DNA of 64,000 bases from Amphirosellinia nigrospora (lineage: Eukaryota; Ascomycota; Sordariomycetes; Xylariales; Xylariaceae): positions 7,909,569 to 7,973,568 of the forward strand of contig SCHM01000002.1 in the NCBI GenBank assembly GCA_004123355.1. The letters run 5' to 3'. Positions 12,313 through 24,220 of the stretch are shown here, in pieces. The position numbers and the translations under genes are program-made. The notes under the pieces were generated by a model, which saw only the letters and a program-made list of their open reading frames with translations, ran no database searches and had not been told where the DNA came from. Every line of letters begins with the position of its first letter. Within the stretch, counting starts at the first letter, position 1.

Positions 12313-12868
12313 GCTTCGGATTTTCCGTCCTCTTGCTTGTCATCGTCGTGATTTGATTCGGACGATTTCCGGGCTTCAGCTTTCTCCTCGTAGTGCGCAG
12401 AGATCGCAGCGTCAGCAGACTCAGGCCCGTAGCCGGCGCTAGATGTCGCAGGGCTTGTTGAGACTAAGTATGCGAGGCCGAGTGCTGTGAAGGCTACGGA
12501 GCCCACGAGCCTGAGGTGTGAAGGTTGTGTTAGCTGCTTGTGCTGTATATATGCCGTATGTGTCCATATGCTTCTCGCCGGATTCCTCTATCGGAGGTCT
12601 CGGAGCTGTAGGTCGATCTGCCCACCCCCTCCCCCTCCCCCGGCTCGGCGGAAAAGGGTTTCGCTGAGGGAATGCGGTGAGGAGTGTAGTGCTACGCGCG
12701 TGCTTACCAGGGCATGTCGCTCGACGTCTGCGCTGCGCCGTGCGCGCTGGCATACCCTCTCCTCGTCGCGGGCAAGACGTACGGCGGGCGCGCGCGCACG
12801 GCTCGTCTTCTCGTCAGCGTCCGGAGGGCCGCGGATCGCTGGGCGAAGATTCTAGAGGCGAGCGGCAT
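11896..12868 (-). CDS. Conserved fungal mitochondrial membrane protein with acidic repeat tract
   Basis: Three exons, 12868-12708, 12510-12132 and 12030-11896, with introns of 197 and 101 bp, give an intact 224-residue protein. Residues 1-38 are a strongly basic presequence (MPLASRIFAQRSAALRTLTR) ending near RRGYAS, typical of matrix-targeted proteins. One membrane segment follows SSDMPWLVGSVAFTALGLAY (about 55-70). The rest is a hydrophilic, intrinsically disordered region: Glu/Lys-rich, then 12 consecutive aspartates (about 121-132), then Pro/Gln/Glu/Lys-rich to the end. The fold resembles uncharacterised fungal inner-membrane proteins with a single anchor and a charged tail. I do not recognise a function. 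The exon junctions restore TGG (Trp54) across the first intron, which supports the model. Confidence 0.78.
12276..12311. repeat. GTC/GAC trinucleotide repeat, 12 copies
   Basis: A perfect 36-bp GTC array on the plus strand encodes the 12-residue aspartate tract of the mitochondrial protein on the minus strand. Such arrays commonly vary in length between strains. Confidence 0.95.
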
Positions 12869-15411
12869 GATGCTAGCTAGCTAGGTCTTCGAGCTTTGAG
12901 ATCGAGAAGAATACTAGATGTGTTATTAGCTTTTTTTTTATCTTTTTTTCAATCACGCTATCGGTCTCCCTTAGCTCACTTACAAGGTTGTGGGACGGAG
13001 GGCGTTAATGCGTGCGGTATAGGATATCTCGATTGAATTGGTTTTACGTCGTAGGGGGTTTTGTCAGAAGCCAATAGTTCTTCTGTCAATTGCTATCGAT
13101 TGAGTTTTGAAATAGACGAGGTTGGCCGGTGGCTGGCCCGTCGGATGTTTGTGTATAGATTGATTTTAGGTGTACTAGATGGTGACGCCATAAGGTCGTG
13201 TCAAGCTAGTGTGGGTCTACCTACCCTGAGGTAAGACAGCTCGATGTTTGTCTTGATGAAATTTAATGAAATCAGAATTGCATCGTGATAGTACCCTTGG
13301 GTTCATATATGTAAAGAGTGCATGCCGAATCTATCTATGGGGAGGTCTTTTACAATTCGCTAAAACATGAGCAGCTCCAAGATTAGAGTTGCCGAATACC
13401 TATAGGTTCTCGCGGGACCGGCCGGAAGAGGCTTTTTTTTTTTCTCTCACTTTCTCATCAGTTATAACGTCTGACTTCCCTAACCCGAACCTCCACCGAG
13501 GGCTTTTCGGGAAAAGGCGCAAACGACTAAAGATTATCTTCTTGCCATACTCATGTGGCTTAGGTAGGTAGATACCTACTCGCATGGACATTACTGTAGA
13601 ATGATATGACCTCATATCAAACAGCCCCGACTATGGCATATTATTAAATTCTAACTTACATGAAAAGAGGTGTTAATGAACTTCTTCAACGTTCCTTCAA
13701 GGTTGTGTATTAGAAGTGCATAAAAAGCGATCTTACCTGAAAAGGGACAAGAATTACCGTATTCCAATTGAGCTAGTGCGCATTACTTGAGTTCAATGTT
13801 AGTCGCATATATAGAATAGATCGTGAATGCAACTATAGAAAACCACTGTAGTCTCAATCTTGAATTGGATTTGAAATACCAGCTTTTGATCACGGCCTGT
13901 TTCTGTATTACATTCCTGTTTCAGACAACCCGGATTAACCCATCTTCGAGTGTCACTGAAGTGAGATGAGTTTTGGAGACAAGTGTGACGATGTGGCCAA
14001 TGTTGGGGGCTATTTTCAAGCTTCAATTTCACTCTACGGTGAGTATCTATAACCTCTAGTAGTGTATTCGAATTGTTTCGGAATTTTGCTATATCTCGAA
14101 GCTATCTTTCGAATACCTATTCGGGACAATGGCTCTATATCTCTATTCATTAACGTACGAGAACATTTCCAGGTAGCATTGAGCGTCCCTCATTTCATAG
14201 GTGAAGGATCGCCAACATGATCCATCGACTACTCGCCTCGCCTCGCCTCGCCTCGCCTGTTTGGATTGCCACGCCAATCAACCCCAGCATGTCCACGTAT
14301 TACCCACAGAAACATGGTTCGTCGTTTTATTCGCTTTTGTTTATTTCTCTGTTTCATCCGTGACATTAGAAGAAGTGTGCTCCAATTGTAAACAAATTAC
14401 ATAGTCGCATCTGTAACAGCTGAGTCCTCGATCCTCAATGACCCGAAATGTTACGCGTCTCGCTGTCTACTGGTCTGACGATCAGGCGATGGGCGCTAAC
14501 GAGGACCCGGATTGGTCCACTTTCCCCGCATTCCAGAATATGGGGGTCCCCCGCCAGGCTCCTTAGTGCGATGCGCTAGCGAGCTTTAAGGATCCAGTAC
14601 ATAAACTCCAAACTATTCCAGTTTGCATCATTTAAGCAGCGCTCACCTGCCTAAAGAAACGACAGCTACAGCGTCTCGCAATCACTACGGCTATATTGCA
14701 AGGGCCGAAAACACCGCAGATGCATCACTGTGATGGTACCCCTCCATTGACGTCGTACTCTCTACCTACCTCCGCTGAAGCCAAGCGAGTGGCCGGGATC
14801 ACAATGGACCTGCCAAATCCACCCAAACTCCCAGATCAACCGGCTGCCGCCTCGGATGCGGGTTGGCAGGGATGTGACTGGGCGGGAAGAACAGACGGGT
14901 TACAAGCGTCAGAGTTGGTGATCGCGTGGACTCGCACATGCTGTCTATGTGCTCATAGCAAACTAGCCAGAGGGGTTGGAAGGGGGGTAGCTGGGTACAT
15001 ATGCAGTTCGGGGCAGATCTGGGGCGGACTGGGGGCAGGTACCGTTGATAGGCAGTCGTAGGAGCATGTACTTGCCTATTGGAGTGGATGGTGGTGGATG
15101 GTGGGATGGACGGGATGCGCCTCATTTGCGGTTCTTCTCCTTCCTCCTCTTGTTCTGTCTCCCCAAACCCTATGGCCTGTCTATGTGAAGGCTGGGCTCC
15201 CTCTTCTCTTTCCATTCCTGTACCCTCCAAAACAGTGTTATTCTAAGCCTCACTTGTCCCTGCTTTTCCCACTGTTTTACCTCTTTCCTACCTTATACTT
15301 CCTAACTTTGCTTTTGGGATGTAACGGCTCGCATGAACAAGGTGTGGGAGATTGTATAGGCTCTGTCGCTGACTGCATGGCCCCCGGCTATTGCTGCTCG
15401 ATATCGCCAAC
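12869..15411. other. Intergenic region upstream of transhydrogenase
   Basis: AT-rich with many short frames and no domain-bearing reading. It carries homopolymer runs (A/T 8-11) and a CTCGC array at 14232-14256. The last 350 bases are CT-rich and probably contain the promoter and leader of the transhydrogenase. Confidence 0.5.
14232..14256. repeat. CTCGC pentanucleotide repeat
   Basis: Five tandem CTCGC units in non-coding sequence. Confidence 0.85.
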
Positions 15412-18400
15412 ATGATTCCCATTGCTTTTTCCCGCCCGGCGCTGGTCGCTAATCATGGCTCTCCCCGTGCGACACAGCAGCTGACGCGCAGAGCCGTCTC
15501 GCGTTTGCTAGGTAATTCCCCTGGAAATGTATCCTGCTTCTCTGCCATCATTGGTGCTAAGACAACGCCATGCGTAGATTTGACGCCTCTTGCTCCCGCC
15601 ACTGCCGGCAGCCTTCGTCGCCGATGGAACAGTACCTATGCGAAGCAACCCATCGTGCTTCCTGCAGTGCCGAAACAGCGATTTGTTGCCAACCCGACTC
15701 CTGCAGCCAGGACAATTCCAATCACCTCGTACTCGACTGTTGTCGAACCCTCGTCGGTACCCTATGCCAACCTCACTGTCGGTGTTCCGCGCGAGACGTT
15801 CGCCAACGAACGTCGAGTGGCTATTTCACCCCAAAATGTAGCGCTGCTGAAAAAGAAGGGCTTTGGGAAGGTCATCGTAGAACGAGGTGCCGGTGCTGAG
15901 GCCGACTTCCTCGATGAGGCATACGAGAAGGCCGGTGCGACCATCGTTGAACCGGGTGCCGTCTGGGGTGCCGCCGACATCGTACTGAAAGTCCGTGGCC
16001 CGAACTTGGCAGAGATCGATCGCCTGAAGGAGGGCGCTACTCTCATCTCGTTCCTGCAGCCCGCCCAGAACAAGGATATTGTCCAACGCCTTGCAGCACG
16101 CAAGGTGACCTCGTTTGCTATGGATATGGTTCCACGTATCTCGCGGCTCAAGTCTTTGACGCTCTGAGTTCTATGGCCAACATCGCAGGTTACAAAGCCG
16201 TGCTCGAAGCATCAAATAATTTTGGTCGCTTTCTTACAGGTCAAGTTACTGCAGCAGGGAAAATTCCACCATGCAAGGTATTAGTGATTGGCGCCGGCGT
16301 CGCTGGCTTGAGCGCTATCGCTACTGCCAGGAGAATGGGTGCTATTGTGCGCGGCTTTGACACGCGATCCGCCGCTCGTGAACAGGTCCAGTCTCTCGGC
16401 GCTGAATTCATCGAGGTTGAAATCGAAGAAGATGGTCTGGAGCAGGTGGTTACGCCAAGGAAATGTCCCCAGAGTTCATCGCGGCTGAAATGAAATTGTT
16501 CAAGGAGCAAGCTCAGGATGTCGATATATCATCACCACTGCTTTGATTCCAGGTCGTCCCGCCCGAAATTAATCACTCAAGATATGTTAAATGTTATGAA
16601 ACCCGGCTCAGTGGTCGTGGATCTGGCGGCTGAAGCAGGCGGTAATTGTGAAAAAACACAACCTGGAAAACTGGTCACTTATAACGATGTGAAAATCATT
16701 GGTAAGGAGTATACATCGCGTAAAATGGTCTGTTACTTATTAAATCGCACAGGTTACACGGATTTACCATCGAGGTTGCCTACTCAATCCTCAACACTGT
16801 ATTCGAACAACATCGTGAAGTTACTACTGTCGATGGCACCTCAGGACAAATCCTTCGGTATTGACCTGAGCGATGAGGTAGTCCGTGGATCTATTGTGAC
16901 TCTAAATGGTGACATCTTACCTACCGCGCCTCGTCCTGCTCCGCCTCCTGCTCCTGCGCCCAAAGCTGCTCCTAAACCTGAGGAAGCAGTAGTCGCCCTG
17001 ACGCCTTTCCAGAAAACATCGCGAGATGTTGCTGGCGTAACTGCTGGAATGGGCACTGCTCTAGCTCTCGGCAATTAACTGGACCGCTCTTCATGGGAAA
17101 CGCTTTCACTTTTGCGCTCGCCTCTCTTGTTGGATACCGCGTCGTTTGGGCGTCACGCCCGCTCTCCATTCGCCATTGATGAGTGTCACTAATGCTATAT
17201 CTGGTACGTAAAGCCTAGAGAAAGTTTCGTCAAATCTAACATAACATAGGAATGGTTGGTATTGGTGGCTTTTTGTCATGGGAGGTGGATATCTTCCAGG
17301 AACTATCCCTCAAGCCCTTGGTGCCGCATCTGTCCTTTTGGCTTTCGTCAACGTATCCGGCGGTTTTGTATTACGAAGAGAATGCTTGACATGTTTAAGA
17401 GTACGTATCTGAAATCAGACTTCTAAAAATTCGTAAAAGGGCTATATTGACGTGCCTCAGGACCGACTGACCCTCCTGAGTACCCTTGGTTGTGGCTGTA
17501 CCTGGTGTCCTCTTTGGTGGGGCTTCCTTGCCGCTGCTTCCACGGGCGCCGCTGGACTTGTGCAAGCCGGCTATTTAGTGAGCTCCATACTATGCATCAG
17601 CTCCCTCTTGGTCTAGCTGCCCAATCTACGGCTCGAATGGGTAACTTGCTCGGTATTCTTGGTGTCAGTTCGGGTGTACTGGCTTCACTGTTTGCTGCTG
17701 GCTTTAGCCCTGAGGTACTCACCCAATTCGGGACTCTCGCTACGATTGGTAGTATTCTCGGGTTCATCATTGGGAAGCGAATTACCCTACGGATCTGCCT
17801 CAAACAGTTGCTGCACTACACTCGGTTGTTGGTCTAGCAGCAGTGCTTACAAGTATTGGCAGTGTCATGGGTAGTCTCGACCACATCACTACTCTACATC
17901 TAGTGACAGCTTACATGGGCGTACTCATAGGTGGTATCACTTTTACTGGGTCCATCGTGGCCTTCATGAAGCTGGCTGGGAAGATGTCATCAAAGCCTCT
18001 TATTTTCCGAGGAAGACATGCGCTCAACTCCGGCATGCTGGCCACAAATATCGCGACAATGGGTGCTTTTGTCACTATGGCGCCTGGATCACCTATGATC
18101 GCCGCTTGTGCGCTAGGAGCCAACACAATTCTCTCCTTCGCCAAGGGATACACCACAACATCTGCCATAGGCGGGGCGGATATGCCCGTTGTCATTACCG
18201 TCCTCAACGCGTACAGTGGTTTCGCCTTGGTAGCTGAAGGATTCATGTTGGAAAACCCGTTACTTACGTCCGTTGGTGCCCTCATAGGCGTATCCGGATC
18301 CATTCTTTCTTACATTATGTGTGTTGCTATGAACCGGTCGCTTACCAACGTCTTATTGGTGGTATATCAGCGCCTGCGACAACAGACTATAAGGTAGAAG

Positions 18401-19056
18401 GCACTGTGGTACAAACCAATGTTGACGAGACGGCAGAAGCGCTTGTGAATGCCGAGAACGTGATTATCGTTGTGGGCTACGGCATGGCTGTCGCTAAAGC
18501 ACAATACGCCATAAGTGAAATCACCAAGATGTTACGATCCAAGGGTATTAACGTACGCTTTGCCATTCATCCAGTTGCTGGTCGTATGCCAGGGCAATGC
18601 AACGTACTTCTTGCGGAAGCGAGTGTCCCTTATGATATTGTGCTGGAAATGGACGAAATTAACGACGATTTTGGCGACACGGACGTTACACTAGTCATTG
18701 GCGCAAACGATACTGTTAACCCCATTGCTCTTGAGCCTGGTAGCCCTATTGCTGGCATGCCTGTCCTGCACGCATGGAAGAGCAAGCAGGTTGTTGTCAT
18801 GAAGAGAGGCATGGCCTCTGGTTACGGTAATTCCCCCCCAGCTTACTATCTACATTGAGTCACATGCTAACATAAACCTCCCTTTAGCTGATGTTCCAAA
18901 TCCTATGTTCTACATGCCTGGAACCAGAATGCTTTTCGGCGATGCCAAAGTTACTTGCGATGGTGAGTATCCCTTTCATTGTTGAGAAATTCATAGTAGA
19001 GGCTAACGATCTTCACTACAGCTATCAAATCTGCAGTCGAGTCCCGCACATCATAG
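15412..19056 (+). CDS. NAD(P) transhydrogenase, mitochondrial (fused alpha-beta), frame broken at many points
   Basis: This is a proton-pumping transhydrogenase of the inner mitochondrial membrane, which uses the proton gradient to reduce NADP+ with NADH. All three domains are recognisable in order. The NAD-binding dI part runs from [19 protein letters not shown] through [18 protein letters not shown]. The membrane dII part spans about 17.0-18.35 kb, with helix after helix. The NADP-binding dIII part carries [33 protein letters not shown] and GANDTVNP. The start at 15412 gives an import presequence. Introns by splice sites: 16702-16752, 17204-17249, 17401-17460, 18827-18887 and 18963-19021. 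The frame breaks about 13 times, near 16142, 16435, 16520, 16563, 17075, 17150, 17272, 17370, 17493, 17521, 17608, 17785 and 18353. Each is consistent with loss of one base from a run. Protein similarity resumes at once after each break, so this is probably an intact gene with sequence errors. Confidence 0.93.
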
Positions 19057-19716
19057 ATCTCTAGACTAGAATATGCGTTGTGTTTGGCATCATTCACTTG
19101 CTATCTAGAGCATTTTTATTCGAGACCCCATACAGTTGTTTAACCTGCATTCTAGATCTTCATTCCGGGTCAACGTTGTCTTCCATGTTCCTGCTCTCCT
19201 TTTCGAGGTTTAAGCGGTCCAGTTTATTCTAGCGCATATTTGATTCTTTATGTTAAGCAGAGTTCCCGGGCCTTAAGCTGGAGTCTGAGATAGTATGTTG
19301 TACGCTGGGGCGATTTGATCTGTGTGTTTGCATTTATATATAGCCAAACTAAATGAATGAAATATATAATTTCAAACGGTCAATGATGGTCATTGGGACC
19401 ATTAGATTATAGGCTATGATAGCCTTCTAAATAACTTTCTGGGACGGTTAGGGTAGGGCTATAATCCGTGCATTTTCGCACAATTTCAAGAAGTGTATAA
19501 CAAAGTGTTGCAGGTAAGGAGATATCGTAATATTATTGTAGATTACTTAAATACGGCCAAGATCCTATACACCATACGCCTTTCCTCTTGTATTCCCCAG
19601 TCACCTTTCGATACATATTCCCGTATTGATCTGCAACCATTAATTCCATAGTGATCGCGAGCCCTCATTATCTCTCATCGCAGCCAGATTAGGGAGTGCC
19701 AGTGAACTCTTCTTTT
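19057..19716. other. Convergent 3' region
   Basis: AT-rich sequence between the ends of the transhydrogenase and the small gene on the opposite strand. No gene seen. Confidence 0.55.
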
Positions 19717-20168
19717 CTACAGGCCCAGGCTAGAAACCACAGGGATATTGGAACCCTTCTTGTTCTTCTCGCTCTTCTTCGGGCGCGGGTCGGCGGCCTT
19801 CATGCCCGCAGAGGCCATGTCGCCGACGGGCTGCAGGAGCCCGCCCTGGCCCAGCTGGCCGGCGGCGAGGTCGTTCGTCTTGTCCTGCAGCGTGTCGACC
19901 TGCTCGACGCCTGTGACTTTAGTCTTGTCGAGTCCGTCTGTTTGGTGTGTGTGTTTGTTAGCACGATGAGAGGGAGGAAGGAGAGAGGTGGGCAAGGAAG
20001 ACGCACCTCGCGCGACGTAGCTCGTTCGGTTGTCCTTGGTGAAGTACTTCAGGAACGTGTCTTCGATCCATGGCATCCACGCGTCGTATTGTTCGTTGTA
20101 TTTCTCTTTGGCCCATTCCACTGTCGTTTGCTTCTTCTGCTCGTTCTCGGGGGCGTGGTGTTGGCCAT
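19717..20168 (-). CDS. Small conserved fungal protein of unknown function
   Basis: Two exons, 20168-20007 and 19937-19717, with a 69-bp intron (19938-20006), give about 127 residues. The conserved core reads VEWAKEKYNEQYDAWMPWIE (about 17-36), then FTKDNRTSYVARDGLDKTKV and a Gly/Gln-rich stretch GQLGQGGLLQPVGDM, with a basic Lys-rich end. There is no signal peptide or membrane segment. Proteins like this are common in Pezizomycotina but have no assigned role that I know of. The ATG at 20168 is out of frame with the core by one base. Adding one C to the CCCCC run near 20150 joins it to give an N-terminus MANTTPPENEQKK. Without that, no ATG lies in the core frame upstream, so I take this as a sequence error. 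Confidence 0.75.
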
Positions 20169-22336
20169 TGCTGGTATTTTGTGTTAGTTGGTTTTTTTCG
20201 TTGGTTTGGGTACGGGATTTGGGTTTCTAGCAGAGTCTGGTTATCGATCTGGGCTATCGGGGCACTTACTAACGGTTTTTGACGTTTTCGTTAAACTTCC
20301 TCGATAATTTGGTGTTTCGTTGTTAAAAGGTAGGTGATGATAATAAACGATTTATCCCGTCAGAATCATTCATGGAAATGTAAACTGTTTCAAGTCTTGG
20401 GGTCATCAGATCGAAATCTGCCTATTGTACTACCTCTGATGTAGGTAATTCTCACCTATGATCTCACACCCAAAGCCAGGTTTTCTACACGTGGGCGATG
20501 ATGGTGCGACTTACACGTTAGGACTTGGGGTGGTGTGGCGCCCTGGTCCAGTACGTCATCGAGTGGCGCGATGGATTCTCCTGATTGGCCCGATTGCTCA
20601 CATTTCCGCCAAACAAGGAATCCCATTCTTGGAAAGGTGTGTCAAGCCACGCGCCATGACTTGATGGGTACTTAGCAAGGCACAGGGTGTAATAACTATG
20701 AAACTCATGATCATGCCTAGTACCTAGTCTACAAGTGCGGTGAATGACTATAGGATTACCTCACATTCGCAAAGTCACAGATGTGTATAGGATAAATAAT
20801 AAGATCGTGGAATTTGAGGGATTTGTTTACTGATGGGAACCGATTAAGTAGGTTAATAGTCAGTTTATTACTTGGTGTTAGTAGAATTACTTCTTAATAC
20901 CTCTTTATCATGGCCAATTTGTAGTGCTGATATATATATCCGTAATATACATGTTGAGACCTTCAGCCCATGTAACACCCACCCTTCCTTTTTCTACAAC
21001 GATGCGCGCTCGCTCTATATATGCTTATCCGTAGCTAACTTCAACCTTTTGGCCTTTTCACTCTCTAATAGCGTCAATCTCTATCTTTTTCCAGGCGTTA
21101 TAATGCTATGGTTGTCTTGAAAGCAAAATCTTTGCAGAGATTATGTATGGCCATGGGACACGGAATAAGATGAATGAATAGAGCCCTCAATGCAACGAGA
21201 AGGCATACGAGGTCTAAATCATACAGGGGGAACTGACAAAGCTAACTTCGCTGGTTCGGATTACAAGCTAGGTAACTCGGAATATAGATGGGACCAAGCT
21301 AACCCTGGACCAACCTTTAGATTTCAAGGAGTTACAGGCGTTGACAACAGATCAGATTGTCACTTTCTTTAACAAATTTACAAGAAGTTCATAGCTGGCC
21401 TTCATATATAAACAGCTTATCCAAATCGATTACATCCCATTAAAACCCCCCATTTGTTGATACGGGTGGCCGAACAACTACTCTCATAAGCAAAGTGAAT
21501 ATGAAATTATTCTCGTCGACCGGCGTCCGTGGCTTTCCGTAAGTATTTTACGATCAATTATAAATCCTCGAAAGTCTCATCGTCAGGTAGAATTTGCCGG
21601 GGGCATAGTCATATCCGAGCTTTCGACCATTATGTGTTGCTCAGGTCAGGCTTACGATGTTACTAGAGTTCCTGACATTGGTCACTCGTGAATATTTCAA
21701 TAAACAAGAAGATTTGAATCGCCCAGTCTGGTCCATTCAGCTGTCATCTGTGACCCAGCGCATATATGATGGTGCAAGAGATTGGTTCCAATTGGAGGGG
21801 AATAGCGATACACCGTAAGCTCGCGTACTGGTCTTGCAATCACAATCCAGTATTCACCAATATCTCAAAAGTGCACTTTTGATTCCATACTTGATACTGG
21901 ATTCCGGTCGAACAATGCTCCGGCGTGCCATTCTCTTTAGTCGGGGAAAAGAGGTGGCTGAAATATTACATTGCGTTCAATCCCACCTACTATATTCGCT
22001 GATGTAAGAGATCATCTCGATTCTTTAGGTGCAGTTGCACCATTATATATGTCTCTCTCCTTCCCATCCAAGTCTCCTCTTAACATCTCCCTAAGTCCAG
22101 ACAGATATGATACATTACTCAATTTTATTGTCAGGTGATTGTGCTCCAGAATGAATAGAGAGGCCTGCTTGCTATCAGAGACGTAGTTGGGCTTAATAGA
22201 GTAATCAATTAATTCCTGAACCTCCCAATATAAGGGGGTTACAGTCATATATATATACGAAGGTCTACTAGATCTACCCCGTAGGGTCACTGTAACCAAT
22301 TATCCTGACATTTATCCTGAAGCTTGCAACACCACA
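20169..22336. other. Gene-poor AT-rich intergenic region
   Basis: No frame longer than about 95 codons and none with recognisable features. It is AT-rich with short palindromes. The CCTGA/TATATA-rich end borders the decayed amine oxidase. Confidence 0.5.
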
Positions 22337-24220
22337 ATGGCGTCCCAATTACCTCTGAGTGTCGGCATTGTTCCACACGCCTACGGAGATGTCACATCCC
22401 CCGCGACCGAGCCCCTTTTTGGCCTTTCTTCTGAAATTCGGCAAGGAGGAGAGGGATTATCTGGATGTGATACATTTTGGATAGTAAGGAGCTGTGGGGG
22501 ATTGGCCATGAGGCGCTGAAATCTCCATGTCACGAAGATGACGATAGCGATGACAACGACGACGACGACGGCAACGGCAACAACAACGACAAAGACACCG
22601 TCATAGTAGACGAAAGCGTACAAGACGAAAAAACATACCTAGATCTCATCAATGGTCCTCGTTTGCAGGCAGTACCTTCGGGAACCACAGTAGGACCATC
22701 AACCCATACAGAAAACCCTTGTTAGGCGTCCCAGTAACACACATCGCAGGTCACTATTGTTGGCGCGGGTATGTCGGGCCTCGTAGCAGGCTACGAACTA
22801 AAGAGGGCGAATGCCAGGAAACAGGGATCTAGGCATACAGACAAAGAGACTCTCTGTATATAGTCAAGTAGTCACATAGAGCCCACGGAGATGACTTCAC
22901 TGATCCTCCGTGCAACAACAGATGTTTACACCCTACCTTTGCGAGGTTCGTGACAGCGAATTTTGACGTCCGCATCCTCGAGGCGCCATCTCGGGTCGGT
23001 GGCCGTGTGGTCATTCTGCAAGACCCTCTCTTTGCCCCGGTCTGCATGCCGAAGGTGACGCGATGCGTTAACCCCAAAACCACTCCCTCACACACGAGTA
23101 TATCAAAAAGTTTCAAATTGATTCACTCTTGCCCTTTGAGACGAAGAATTGGTTCATTTGTCTCTCGGGATACCGCAGAGGTGTCACCATGACGTACGAT
23201 GCCTTCAATAAAAAGCTGATTTGCTGTGATTCTGATTTGCTGTGATTCTGATTTGCTGTGATTCTGAGTTGCTATCGCTTTTTCTGAACTTGAATGAAAA
23301 AGAGAAAGGTAGGACTTGTGACGAGCTCTTCAGGAAGTGGTACAAAGAACGGAGCGATGAACCCACCAAAATTCGCACTGCATACCATAAAATCACCGAG
23401 GCTTACGACTAGTATACTCTCCGTTCATACCTGGAGGAAGTCGCCCGCTGGAGCGCCGACGCCATCAGACTCTACGACCTTGGTAACCCGCATGTCATCT
23501 TTGAGAACGGATTTATCGAGTCCTGGAAAGGCGCCTTCCTATCAAACAACGGAGGCGATGAAGCAACCAAGATCAAACAACTCGAGCACGGAATGGACCA
23601 GTTTCCCAAAGCCTTCATCGCCTCTGATCGGGGAGGCCTTTCCCTCGATAAGAATATCATTTACGGCGCACGTGTAACTCATATCACTGACGTTGCGCCT
23701 ACCGGCGATACGCCTCCCAAAATCCAGGTCAGCTATGAGACGGGCTCGGGTGACAAGTTCAACATCTCCTCGGATTACGTGATCTTTGCCATCCCTTATG
23801 GCGCTCAGCAGCGACCTGCCCATTCGGTATACTACATTCCCCAAGGCCGAAGGTAATTCGCAGTAAAAAACCGCCAACCGAGGTGCCATTTTAGCATCCC
23901 ACACATTCCAGCAAGATGCAACGATCATCGGCGCCATGTCACCTAAGCGACGAGTGCGCATCGCAGCCGAGAATCTGGATCGTGTTTTCCCCAGCGCGGA
24001 ATCACTTCAGTACCTGGAGGCGGGGGCGCCTCAGGCATTCCCCTCAGATGAGCTGGCTGACGGGAGTGCGTTCTGCTATTTCGGGACAGGGCAGAAGAGC
24101 AAATACCTCGAGGTAATGTGTACGCCCGACTGGGCGTACCCCAAAGGATCGAGCAACTTTCGGGGCTGGACTGAGGTCTGTACAGCAACTTCATGCCGCG
24201 GAAGTTGCTAAAGCCCGTTG
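22337..24220 (+). pseudogene. Decayed flavin amine oxidase (L-amino-acid-oxidase-like)
   Basis: Remnants lie in order but in shifting frames. A possible N-terminal piece starts at 22337. The FAD dinucleotide motif VTIVGAGMSGLVAGYELKRA is at about 22753-22810. The second FAD motif RILEAPSRVGGRV is near 22968-23010. A mid part LTHEYIKKFQIDSLPFETKN is at about 23088-23150. A long collinear segment runs 23290-23830 (LEEVARWSADAIRLYDLGNP and onward), and a part with MSPKRRVRIAAENLDRVFPS lies at 23936-24170. Disruptions are of several kinds: an in-frame TAA right after the conserved DAMR, about 120 bp of unrelated sequence between the two FAD motifs, a 16-bp tandem repeat replacing coding sequence at 23216-23272, and loss of the C-terminal FAD-binding end. 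These are not all explained by single-base run errors, so I call a pseudogene. Confidence 0.75.
23216..23272. repeat. 16-bp tandem repeat, about 3.5 copies
   Basis: The unit GATTCTGATTTGCTGT is repeated perfectly three times with a diverged last copy. It lies inside the decayed amine oxidase and brings in stop codons. Confidence 0.9.

Noticed and set aside
14696-15230. Frames of 105-143 codons just upstream of the transhydrogenase
   Set aside because: They sit in the CT-rich promoter/leader, overlap each other on both strands and lack motifs.
15412-19056. Programmed frameshifting or RIP as the cause of the broken transhydrogenase
   Set aside because: Thirteen shifts in one gene without slippery-site signatures exclude programmed shifting; RIP makes C-to-T changes, not single-base losses.
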